64,000 nucleotides of DNA from contig JABAYJ010000001.1 in NCBI GenBank assembly GCA_018609055.1, positions 1 to 64,000 on the forward strand, written 5' to 3'. This stretch comes from Flavobacteriales bacterium. Lineage in GTDB: Bacteria; Bacteroidota; Bacteroidia; Flavobacteriales_D; CAJJDF01. Positions 17,283 to 25,290 of the stretch are shown piece by piece (positions within the stretch are counted from its first letter, which is position 1; each line of letters begins with the position of its first letter). The notes beneath the pieces were generated by a model that made no database searches, was not told the origin of the DNA, and saw nothing but the letters and a program-made list of their open reading frames with translations. Made by a program: the position numbers and the translations under genes.

Positions 17283-18737
17283 TTATTTTTCTAATTGTTT
17301 CATTAATAGCTGATTTGCAACTTTAGGGTCAGCTTTTCCTTGTGATTGCTTCATTACCTCTCCCATAAACAAACCAAGCAGTCCTTTCTTACCGCTTTTG
17401 TATTCCTCTACTTTTGCAGGAAATTTAGCTAAAGCTTTATTTACAAGCTCCGACATTGCATCTTCATTAGATTCTTGTATCCAATTATTATCTTGAGCAA
17501 TTGATAATGGTGACTTATCTGGTGTTTCAATAAGTAAAGGAAATACCTTTTGTGAAGCTACTGAATTACTTATTTTGTTGTCTTCTATCAAATCAATCAA
17601 CTCCGAAATAGTAGCTGGTTCCACTCCAAACTCTTCAATTTCGATAGCCTTTTCGTTAAGGTATGACTTGATATTTACTGTTACCCAATTGGATGCAGAT
17701 TTATAGTTTTTCTGAGTTTTTATTACTTCTTCAAAGTAAAGCGCCACTTCTTTATTTTCGGTTAATACATGTGCGTCATATTCCGAAAGTCCTAAATCCT
17801 CAGTATATTTTTTTATTAACTGATTAGGTAGTGGAGGCATCATTTCTCGCACTTTGTTTACATAATCTTCGCTAACTCTTAATGGCTGTAAATCTGGCTC
17901 AGGAAAAAACCTATAATCGTTCGCTCCCTCCTTACTTCTCATAGAAATAGTAGAACCATCTGCTGCATTAAAACTTCTTGTTTCAGTAGCGATAGTTTCT
18001 CCTTGTTCTAATAAATCAATTTGTCTTTTTACTTCATAATCAATGGCTTTCTGAACATTCCTCATAGAGTTCATGTTCTTTACCTCTGTTCTGTTTCCAA
18101 ATTTATTAGCTCCTTTAAGCATTACAGAAACGTTAGCATCACATCTCAAACTCCCCTCTTCCATGTTTCCATCACATATATCCAGGTAGCGTACTAGCTT
18201 TCTTACTTCTGTAACGTAATCATAAGCTTCTTGTGAAGATTTAATTTCTGGTTCACTTACAATTTCAATCAATGGAGTTCCAGCTCTATTTAAATCAATA
18301 AGCGTGTTAAAAGGATCTAAATCGTGAATACTTTTCCCAGCATCTTCTTCAAGATGAATTCTGGTTAATGTCACCTTTTTAGGATTTCCATCAGCATCAG
18401 TAATTTGGACATAACCACCTGTACAAATTGGTGTTTCGTCTTGAGTTATTTGGTATCCTTTTGGTAAATCTGGGTAGAAATAATTTTTTCTTGCAAAAAT
18501 CATGTCTTCAGTAATTCCGCTTTCACAAGCCAATCCCATTTTAACTGCAAACTTTACTGCTTCTTTGTTGTAAAGCGGCAAAGTTCCTGGGTGACCCAAA
18601 GTGACCACACTCACATTGGTGTTGGGAGTTGCTCCATATTCGTTTCTATCGCTTGAATATGCTTTGGTCTTTGTTTGTAACTGAGCGTGAATCTCTAGTC
18701 CAATTACTGTTTCGTATTTATCGTATATAGTGCTCAA
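17283..18737 (-). CDS. gatB: Asp-tRNA(Asn)/Glu-tRNA(Gln) amidotransferase subunit B
   Basis: Subunit B of the GatCAB complex, which binds the misacylated tRNA and phosphorylates and amidates the Glu or Asp moiety. The 484-residue length is typical. The N-terminal signature YETVIGLEIHAQLQTKTKAY, the catalytic-cradle segments TLGHPGTLPLYNKEAV and RKNYFYPDLPKGYQI, and the metal or substrate segment EDAGKSIHD are all present. The C-terminal helical/YqeY-like part ends KGLLGLFMGEVMKQSQGKADP. It starts 3 bases after the stop of the choice-of-anchor B gene. gatA and gatC are not in the window, so subunits are dispersed. Confidence 0.96.
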   Translation of the reverse strand: MSTIYDKYETVIGLEIHAQLQTKTKAYSSDRNEYGATPNTNVSVVTLGHPGTLPLYNKEAVKFAVKMGLACESGITEDMIFARKNYFYPDLPKGYQITQDETPICTGGYVQITDADGNPKKVTLTRIHLEEDAGKSIHDLDPFNTLIDLNRAGTPLIEIVSEPEIKSSQEAYDYVTEVRKLVRYLDICDGNMEEGSLRCDANVSVMLKGANKFGNRTEVKNMNSMRNVQKAIDYEVKRQIDLLEQGETIATETRSFNAADGSTISMRSKEGANDYRFFPEPDLQPLRVSEDYVNKVREMMPPLPNQLIKKYTEDLGLSEYDAHVLTENKEVALYFEEVIKTQKNYKSASNWVTVNIKSYLNEKAIEIEEFGVEPATISELIDLIEDNKISNSVASQKVFPLLIETPDKSPLSIAQDNNWIQESNEDAMSELVNKALAKFPAKVEEYKSGKKGLLGLFMGEVMKQSQGKADPKVANQLLMKQLEK

Positions 18738-18739
18738 CT

Positions 18740-20116
18740 CTATTGTTTAATTAGTTTTATACTTTCGGTAAAAGTACTATTAAATATGTTTACTACATAA
18801 ACTCCTTGATGCATTTCTGCTGGTAAAGGAATGATGTTTTTTTCTAAAAATTTACTGTAGAATTTTGTGTCGACAATCATTGCGCCTTTACTATCGAAAA
18901 TCTGCAAAGTATACTCTTCATCATAATTACTTAGTCCTGCAATAACTAAATCAGAAATCACTGGATTAGGAAAAATCATGAACCTACTTTCTTCTTGCCT
19001 TTCCTCAGGCTTTTCTATTTCTAATACAAATAAACCTTCTTGCATGTCGGATGCTAATAATATTCCAGAAGGTAAGAAAGGATAAATACCCCAAGCTCCT
19101 CTAAAGCTTCCGAAATTTCTTTCTTTTGAAGTGTCATAAAAACCTACTAACTCGGGTACAGAAGGGTTAGATATATCATAAACATAAACTCCATTATAAT
19201 AGTAAGCGACATAAACATAATCACCCATAATGATTTGATTATGGATAATTCCAACATTATCTTGCACGCCAACTGTATCTAAAAACTGAATATTAGTTAA
19301 ATCAGAAACATCTAAAATCTTCATTTTTTTACCATGGGTTTCATCTCCCATTGCATATAAAGTTCCCGATTCATTTAACCACCCTGAATGGTTATAACCT
19401 CTATCAGGATAACTTGTTATTGCTCCCATTAATGTTGGTGTACCACTAAAATCAACTACAAACAAACCTGTTCCTGCATTGCAATAAACTGAATCATTTC
19501 TGGCAAAAGCATCATGTACATAGCCCAAAGTTCCTACTGTTGATGCCCACCAAGAAATGTCATTTTCACATCTCAATAATAGCTCAGGAGATAATGGGTT
19601 TGCCAATGAGAAAACATCAAATTTTCTTTGATTTCCGCCACCACAAGAATATAATTTACCCACTGCAGTATCTATAAAAATATTGTGCGAAAGTTTAATA
19701 GCCGTGTCTTGGTCATAAACTAAATGAACTGAATCTGGTAAGAATGACAAATCAACTATTTGCAAGGATGCATCTCCTTCGTCTGAAACCATATACAAAT
19801 ACCCTCGATAATCATGATAGTCTCTGTGTACAATTTGAAACCCTGTATCTCTTCCAATTACAAAATCTACTTGAATTGGTGAAGAAGGATTGGTAACATC
19901 AAAAAAGTGCGTACCTCTGGTAGAACCAATAATTGCATATTCTCTTCCATCTTTGGCATATCCCCAAACCTCATTGTAAGTATTGTTATAAAGAGATGTT
20001 GAGGAAATAGAGCTATCTTTCCATTGAAAAAGTTTATTCATTTTATAGCTATCCTGAGATTTTACAAATCCGGTAGACACTAAAAAAAGACAAACTAAAA
20101 GAAAGAGGTTTTTCAT
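18740..20116 (-). CDS. Choice-of-anchor B family surface protein with T9SS sorting domain
   Basis: A 458-residue exported protein with a signal peptide (MKNLFLLVCLFLVSTGFVKS). The body holds LVIVD-type beta-propeller repeats; YNEVWGYAKDGREYAIIGST followed by GTHFFDVTNPSSP is the hallmark of the choice-of-anchor B family, and strands such as LQIVDLSFLPDSVHL and VYVYDISNPSVPEL recur. The last ~75 residues are a T9SS type A sorting domain: SRFMIFPNPVISDLVIAG, YTLQIFDSKGAMI, GVYVVNIFNSTFTESIKLIKQ. It is therefore probably exported and anchored on the cell surface. It sits directly upstream of gatB with a 2-base gap, an odd pairing that suggests transcriptional read-through rather than shared function. 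Confidence 0.86.
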   Translation of the reverse strand: MKNLFLLVCLFLVSTGFVKSQDSYKMNKLFQWKDSSISSTSLYNNTYNEVWGYAKDGREYAIIGSTRGTHFFDVTNPSSPIQVDFVIGRDTGFQIVHRDYHDYRGYLYMVSDEGDASLQIVDLSFLPDSVHLVYDQDTAIKLSHNIFIDTAVGKLYSCGGGNQRKFDVFSLANPLSPELLLRCENDISWWASTVGTLGYVHDAFARNDSVYCNAGTGLFVVDFSGTPTLMGAITSYPDRGYNHSGWLNESGTLYAMGDETHGKKMKILDVSDLTNIQFLDTVGVQDNVGIIHNQIIMGDYVYVAYYYNGVYVYDISNPSVPELVGFYDTSKERNFGSFRGAWGIYPFLPSGILLASDMQEGLFVLEIEKPEERQEESRFMIFPNPVISDLVIAGLSNYDEEYTLQIFDSKGAMIVDTKFYSKFLEKNIIPLPAEMHQGVYVVNIFNSTFTESIKLIKQ

Positions 20117-20218
20117 TATAATTGGTAATAGCTACTAATTTACATAAAAAAGAACATCCAATAGTAAGATAAGCAAGAGGTTATCATCCGATTTTTGTTA
20201 ATTAATTAAGCTTTATTT

Positions 20219-21031
20219 TTAAAGAGAAGCTATTAATTCCTTGGTGATTTTAGTCACTTTAGGAGTCACTTTTCGTGCTACTTCTTGCACAATTTCGTGA
20301 GTCATTTCAATAATTTTTCCTGGAACTCCCAAGTCAGTAATAATTGAAAATCCAAAACAAGGAATCCCCATATGCCTTGCTGCTATTACTTCTGGCACGG
20401 TAGACATTCCCACGGTATCGGCTCCAATATTGCGAACATATTGGTATTCTGCAGGTGTTTCAAGAGTAGGCCCAGATAAGCCTGCATAACTTCCTTGTAC
20501 TACTTTTATGTTTTCATTTTTAGCTATTTCATGAGCTTTAGCTATCAAATTTTTATCATAAGGCTCACTCATATCTGGAAATCTAGGTCCTAACTCATCC
20601 ATGTTTTTTCCAATTAAAGGATTATCTCCAAATAGGTTAATGTGATCATCAATTATCATTATTTCACCAATTTCATAATCTGGATTTACTCCTCCACTTG
20701 CATTGGAAACTATAAGAGTTTCAATTCCCAAAAATTTCATTACTCTAACTGGAAAAACCACTTCATTCATTGAATATCCTTCGTAATAATGAAACCTCCC
20801 TTGGAGTGCAACAACTGTTTTTCCACCAAGAGACCCTATTATTAATTTTCCCGAATGCCCTTCTACAGTAGAGACTGGGAAGTTTGGAATTTCTTCATAA
20901 GCGAAACTATGTGTAGTTTCTATATCGTTAGCTAATTCACCCAATCCTGTTCCCAAAATAATTCCAACCTCACAAGTTTTATTTATTTTGTTCTTGATAA
21001 ATTCAGCAGTTTCTTTAATCTGATTCAACAT
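20219..21031 (-). CDS. Purine-nucleoside phosphorylase (PNP I type)
   Basis: Phosphorolyses inosine, guanosine or deoxy forms to free base and (deoxy)ribose 1-phosphate in purine salvage. The 270-residue length fits the trimeric, low-molecular-mass family. Motifs are GIILGTGLGELAN (phosphate-binding loop near residue 23), VEGHSGKLIIG, GRFHYYEGYSMNEV and VSNASGGVNPDYEIGEIMII. SMSTVPEVIAARHMGI-like and SIITDLGV base-site segments follow near the C-terminus. The start lies 17 bases inside lpxK, so the two are translationally linked; this lpxK-PNP neighbour pair is common in Bacteroidota. Confidence 0.93.
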   Translation of the reverse strand: MLNQIKETAEFIKNKINKTCEVGIILGTGLGELANDIETTHSFAYEEIPNFPVSTVEGHSGKLIIGSLGGKTVVALQGRFHYYEGYSMNEVVFPVRVMKFLGIETLIVSNASGGVNPDYEIGEIMIIDDHINLFGDNPLIGKNMDELGPRFPDMSEPYDKNLIAKAHEIAKNENIKVVQGSYAGLSGPTLETPAEYQYVRNIGADTVGMSTVPEVIAARHMGIPCFGFSIITDLGVPGKIIEMTHEIVQEVARKVTPKVTKITKELIASL

Positions 21032-22046
21032 AATTATGTATTAATTTTTCGAAAATTTCTTTGTCTTGTATAAAATCTACTTCTATTGGCAAGTAGAATA
21101 TTGGTAGGCTTTCTAGTGCTTTTTGCTCTTTAAGTCTCATTGCATCTTTTTCTGTAGTTACTATCACAGAATCCTTATTACGCTCAAAAATAGAAATAAT
21201 TTCTTGAATATTTTTATCCGTAAATCTGTGATGATCAGGAAAATTAAAATGCTTTGAAATATTATTATTCTTGGTCAAATGATTTATGAAAGGTTCTGAT
21301 TTAGCTATACCTGTTACAACAATTAACTCTTTTCCTTTTAAATCAACCTGCTCTTCAAGGTTGAAAAGAGAATTGAAACTTCCATATTTTACTGTAGTAA
21401 AAAACACTTTTTTCTCTGGCGAAGCATCTATTTTTTCTGTTATTTGCTGTTTCTCAGCATCAGATAAAACTGAAGGGCATTTTGATACAATGATTACATC
21501 TGCCCGTTTTTTACCTCTAGTAAACTCACGTAAATTACCGGTTGGTAACATAAAGTCTTTGTAAAAAGGAGCATTATAATCTGTAAGTAAAATTGAGAAA
21601 CCTGTTTTTAATGATCTATGTTGAAACGCATCATCTAACAAAACAACTTCAGGAATTTCCTCTTTTGACATGATTCCTATAATTCCACTTACCCTACTGG
21701 TATCAACAAATACATTCACCTCTGGGTGTTTAGTGTAAAACTGAAGCGGTTCATCACCAATACTATCTGCAGTTGACTCTTTATTAGCTTGCTGAAATCC
21801 AGGGTCTTTCCTTCCATAACCTCTAGACAAAGTAGCTAGTTTTTTGTTACTAAGTAATCTGATTAAATACTCAACATGAGGAGTTTTTCCTGTTCCTCCT
21901 GCAGCAATATTTCCTACTAGAATTGTCTTAACATCAAATTCGCTCGACTTTAAAATATTGTTGTTGAACAAAACATTTCGCAAACCAACTATCAATCCAT
22001 AAAGGAAAGATATAGGCAAAAGCAAATATCTAAATGCCTTTACCAT
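21015..22046 (-). CDS. lpxK: Tetraacyldisaccharide 4'-kinase LpxK
   Basis: Inner-membrane-associated kinase that phosphorylates the 4' position of the lipid A disaccharide precursor to give lipid IVA. The protein is 343 residues. An N-terminal hydrophobic helix (YLLLPISFLYGLIVGLRN) precedes the P-loop NIAAGGTGKTP at residues 46-56. VVLLDDAFQHRSL is the family's D/H catalytic segment. VDTSRVSGI and the C-terminal FPDHHRFTDKNIQEI also match. The gene overlaps the HD hydrolase upstream by 7 bases and the phosphorylase downstream by 17. Together with lpxH 6 kb away, the window holds two lipid A pathway genes. Confidence 0.95.
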   Translation of the reverse strand: MVKAFRYLLLPISFLYGLIVGLRNVLFNNNILKSSEFDVKTILVGNIAAGGTGKTPHVEYLIRLLSNKKLATLSRGYGRKDPGFQQANKESTADSIGDEPLQFYTKHPEVNVFVDTSRVSGIIGIMSKEEIPEVVLLDDAFQHRSLKTGFSILLTDYNAPFYKDFMLPTGNLREFTRGKKRADVIIVSKCPSVLSDAEKQQITEKIDASPEKKVFFTTVKYGSFNSLFNLEEQVDLKGKELIVVTGIAKSEPFINHLTKNNNISKHFNFPDHHRFTDKNIQEIISIFERNKDSVIVTTEKDAMRLKEQKALESLPIFYLPIEVDFIQDKEIFEKLIHNYVESD

Positions 22047-23263
22047 TTGCCTCTAAACTCTTTAGGGTAACAAACAAAATACTTTTTTACTGGCTCAGTT
22101 AATGCTCTGATATTAAAGTTATCGGAAGCCTCAGTAATATTGGCAATTGTTCCGTCTTTATATTTGATATTAATCTTATCCTTAAGAGCATTGTAGGCAT
22201 TATTAGCAATTTCACTACTTATTACAAAGTGATTTACTTCGCTATCAGTAATTCCATATGATTCTTTCACTTGGTTTTTTAAAGACTGTATTCTTTCAGC
22301 TTCAAAGGGTTCTCTTTGAATTAATACCTTAGGTAAATTCCTATTGATTAATGATTTTGAAATGGAAGATAAAGTAAAATCACTGTGTTCGCACCAAGCC
22401 TTTATTCCGCTATAAATATCCGAATCATCTAGCTTAGTAAAATTCTCTAAAATATCAGATTCCTCAAACTCTGAAACATCATAACTTTCGTACAAGAATT
22501 TTTTGAGAACTGGACTACAGTGAACATCTCCACCATTTCTTGCCAAATAAATAGCTCTTTTTAATATTTCTACCAATAAATTTTCAGCAGAAAGAACTGT
22601 TTTATGAAGGTAAACCTGCCAATACATTAATCGCCTAGCAACAATAAATTTCTCGATAGAATAAATTCCTTTTTCTTCAATAACTAGCTCATCCTCATAC
22701 ACATTAAGCATATTGATAATTCGATCACTACTCACAACTCCCTCAGAAACTCCACTATAGAAACTATCTCTCTTTAAATAATCCAATCTATCCATATCCA
22801 ATTGAGAGGATACCAATTGGTGTAAGAATTTCTTTTTGTATTTATTAGTGAAAATTTTAATTGCTAACGATAACTTTCCGTCAAACTCTTTGTTCAACTT
22901 ATCCATTAACAACAAAGAAATATCTTCATGAGTAACCCCGTGAACTAGAGTGTGCTCCAATGCATGAGAAAATGGTCCATGACCAATATCATGAAGCAAA
23001 ATCGCTATTAAAACTCCTAGCTCTTCATCTTCGGTAATTTCAATATCTTTTACTTTTAAGACCTCAAGTGAATTCTGCATTAAGTGCATGCAACCAATTG
23101 CATGATGAAATCGTGTGTGGTGAGCTCCAGGATATACCAAATAGGATAATCCAAGCTGCTTTATTCGATTCAACCTCTGAAAATAAGGATGGTCAATTAA
23201 ATTTAAAATAATTGAATAACGAATAGTAATAAAACCGTAAATTGGGTCGTTAAGTATCTTCAT
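22040..23263 (-). CDS. HD domain-containing phosphohydrolase
   Basis: A 407-residue cytosolic HD-superfamily hydrolase related to dNTPase/SAMHD1-type proteins (YdhJ-like). It begins MKILNDPIYGFITIRYSIIL, typical of the group. The metal-binding set is HHAIG (His53-His54), LLHDIGHGPFSHALEH (His91-Asp92, His95, His100) and a distal LDMDRLDYLKRDS segment near residue 155 that supplies the last Asp. The substrate is probably a phosphorylated nucleotide but cannot be read from sequence. It overlaps lpxK by 7 bases and is the first gene of the minus-strand run leading to the nucleoside phosphorylase. It is divergent from porX (113 bases between starts). Confidence 0.9.
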   Translation of the reverse strand: MKILNDPIYGFITIRYSIILNLIDHPYFQRLNRIKQLGLSYLVYPGAHHTRFHHAIGCMHLMQNSLEVLKVKDIEITEDEELGVLIAILLHDIGHGPFSHALEHTLVHGVTHEDISLLLMDKLNKEFDGKLSLAIKIFTNKYKKKFLHQLVSSQLDMDRLDYLKRDSFYSGVSEGVVSSDRIINMLNVYEDELVIEEKGIYSIEKFIVARRLMYWQVYLHKTVLSAENLLVEILKRAIYLARNGGDVHCSPVLKKFLYESYDVSEFEESDILENFTKLDDSDIYSGIKAWCEHSDFTLSSISKSLINRNLPKVLIQREPFEAERIQSLKNQVKESYGITDSEVNHFVISSEIANNAYNALKDKINIKYKDGTIANITEASDNFNIRALTEPVKKYFVCYPKEFRGKW

Positions 23264-23376
23264 GGTATATATTGAACGCTTGTTGCTATTTCAAAACAAA
23301 AATAAGAATAATAACGGGTTATTGAATGATGTACTAGACTGAAAAGAAATATAGATTAATAAAAAAGAAGAAAATA

Positions 23377-24927
23377 ATGGCAGGAAGAATTTTATGGGCT
23401 GATGATGAGATAGATTTATTAAAACCACACATCATGTTTTTGGAACAAAAAGGATTTAGTGTAGACACCATAAACAATGGTTCTGAAGCAATTGATATGG
23501 TAGGCGACAATAATTATGATATAGTTTTTTTGGACGAAAATATGCCAGGGATTTCTGGTCTTGAGGCTTTGACTGAAATTAAACGAATAAGTCCTTCTTT
23601 ACCAATTATAATGATTACCAAAAGTGAAGAAGAGTCTATAATGGAAAGTGCTATTGGGAAAAATATTTCTGACTATCTTATTAAACCAGTAAATCCTAAT
23701 CAGATTTTATTGGCGATAAAGAAAAACATTGACCAGAGTAGATTAATAAGTGAAGAAACTACTCACAGTTACCAACAGGAGTTCAGAAAAATCGGAATGC
23801 GATTAATGGACCGATTGGATATTGATGATTGGAAAGACCTCCATGACCAACTTACTTTTTGGGAGTTAAAAATGGACGCTTCGGAGGATAAAAGTATGGC
23901 TGAGATTTTTGAAATGCAAAAAAGAGAAGCTAATCAGTTGTTCGGAAGGTTTATAGAGAATAATTATCTTGATTGGTTAAATGGTACTTCTGATGAATCT
24001 CCAATTTTATCTCATACTTTATTTTCGAAAAAAATTGCTCCTTTCATAAAAGAGAAAAATACTTTTTTGATTGTTATTGATAATTTTAGATATGATCAGT
24101 GGAAAATTTTAAAACCTTATTTTGGTGAGTATTTTGATGTAGAAGAAGAAGATACTTATTTCAGTATTTTACCAACTGCAACCCAATATGCTCGAAATTC
24201 TCTTTTTGCAGGATTAATGCCTTCAGAAATCAGAAAGAGATTTCCTTCTAAATGGGTAGAAGAGGACGAAGAAGGAGGTAAAAACAATTTTGAAGAGGAC
24301 TTCCTTAACGATCATCTAAAAAGGCTTGGAATCGGCTTAAAAACATCTTACACCAAAATCACAAGTAACACTAAGGGGAAAAAGCTTGTAGATAATTTTT
24401 CTGATTTATTAAATAACGACTTCAATGTAATCGTATACAACTTTGTGGATATGCTTTCGCATGCTCGAACAGATATGGAAGTGATTAAGGAACTTGCTGA
24501 TGATGATTCGGCTTACCGTTCTATTACTGAATCATGGTTTAGACACTCTCCTTTATTGGAAGTTGTAAAAAAAATTGCTGAAAGCGGATGTAATATTATT
24601 TTAACTACTGATCATGGTATGGTTAAGGTTGATAACCCTGTTAAGATTGTTGGAGACAAAAGTGTAAACACTAACTTACGTTATAAGCTAGGTAAAAACT
24701 TAAGCTACAACCAAAAAGAAGTATTTGAGGTTAAAAATCCAGATGATGCATTTTTACCAAAAATAAATCAAAATACTCGTTATGTATTCTGTAAGGATAG
24801 TACTTTCTTTGCTTATCCAAACAATTACAATTACTATGTAAACTTTTACAAGGATACCTTTCAACATGGAGGAATATCATTAGAAGAAGTTATTATACCA
24901 ATCGTTAGATTAAAAGCTAAGAAATAA
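23377..24927 (+). CDS. porX: T9SS response regulator PorX (receiver + PglZ phosphatase domain)
   Basis: A 516-residue two-component regulator that controls T9SS gene expression and function in Bacteroidota. Residues 1-120 are a receiver domain: acidic pocket Asp9-Asp10, phosphoacceptor Asp53 in FLDENMPG, and Lys in MITKSEEE. A helical linker follows. The C-terminal half is a PglZ/alkaline-phosphatase-like domain with FLIVIDNFRYDQW, TATQYARNSLFAGLMP, MLSHARTDME and the metal motif LTTDHGMV. Known PorX proteins hydrolyse cyclic oligonucleotides and bind zinc. The gene has no sensor kinase (PorY) or sigma gene beside it, and its terminator is shared with a T9SS-exported giant protein on the opposite strand. 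Start MAGRILWADDE matches family members. Confidence 0.94.
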   Translation: MAGRILWADDEIDLLKPHIMFLEQKGFSVDTINNGSEAIDMVGDNNYDIVFLDENMPGISGLEALTEIKRISPSLPIIMITKSEEESIMESAIGKNISDYLIKPVNPNQILLAIKKNIDQSRLISEETTHSYQQEFRKIGMRLMDRLDIDDWKDLHDQLTFWELKMDASEDKSMAEIFEMQKREANQLFGRFIENNYLDWLNGTSDESPILSHTLFSKKIAPFIKEKNTFLIVIDNFRYDQWKILKPYFGEYFDVEEEDTYFSILPTATQYARNSLFAGLMPSEIRKRFPSKWVEEDEEGGKNNFEEDFLNDHLKRLGIGLKTSYTKITSNTKGKKLVDNFSDLLNNDFNVIVYNFVDMLSHARTDMEVIKELADDDSAYRSITESWFRHSPLLEVVKKIAESGCNIILTTDHGMVKVDNPVKIVGDKSVNTNLRYKLGKNLSYNQKEVFEVKNPDDAFLPKINQNTRYVFCKDSTFFAYPNNYNYYVNFYKDTFQHGGISLEEVIIPIVRLKAKK

Positions 24928-24961
24928 ATCAATTAAGATTTAACAAAATTCAATCCATAAA

Positions 24962-24994
24962 AAAAGCCTGATTCGAAATTCGAATCAGGCTTTT
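24962..24994. terminator. Bidirectional terminator between porX and the 1621-residue surface protein
   Basis: Near-perfect inverted repeat with arms aaaagcctgattcgaa and ttcgaatcaggctttt, A-rich on the left and T-rich on the right, between convergent genes. Confidence 0.88.
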
Positions 24995-25014
24995 GCTTTT
25001 AGTTATGTCTGTAA

Positions 25015-25290
25015 TTACTGAATCACTATTCTGTGTTGTTCCAGTTTACCATCACTTTGTAATAGTAGTAAGTAAACTCCTGCGTTTAACTTTCCTACTC
25101 TTATTTGCTTCATTCCATTCTCGTTAAAGTAGTACTCACTGTCGTAAACTACTCTTCCTTGAATATCCATAAGCTTTACACTTGATTGTTGTGCGTCTCC
25201 AATGTTCTGGATTGTAAACTCTCCATTGTTTGGATTTGGATAAACCTTAAAACTATTGTTAAAGCTAACTTCATCAATTCCAACCCATGT
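25015..25290 (-). repeat. Sorting-domain repeat, copy A (pairs with 30091-30366)
   Basis: The 3' ends of the two giant genes are nearly identical over about 270 bases. They encode the T9SS sorting domain with SFKVYPNPNNGEFTIQNIG and the ending SDGKLEQHRIVIQ. Most differences are synonymous or conservative. This implies recent duplication or ongoing gene conversion. Confidence 0.85.
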
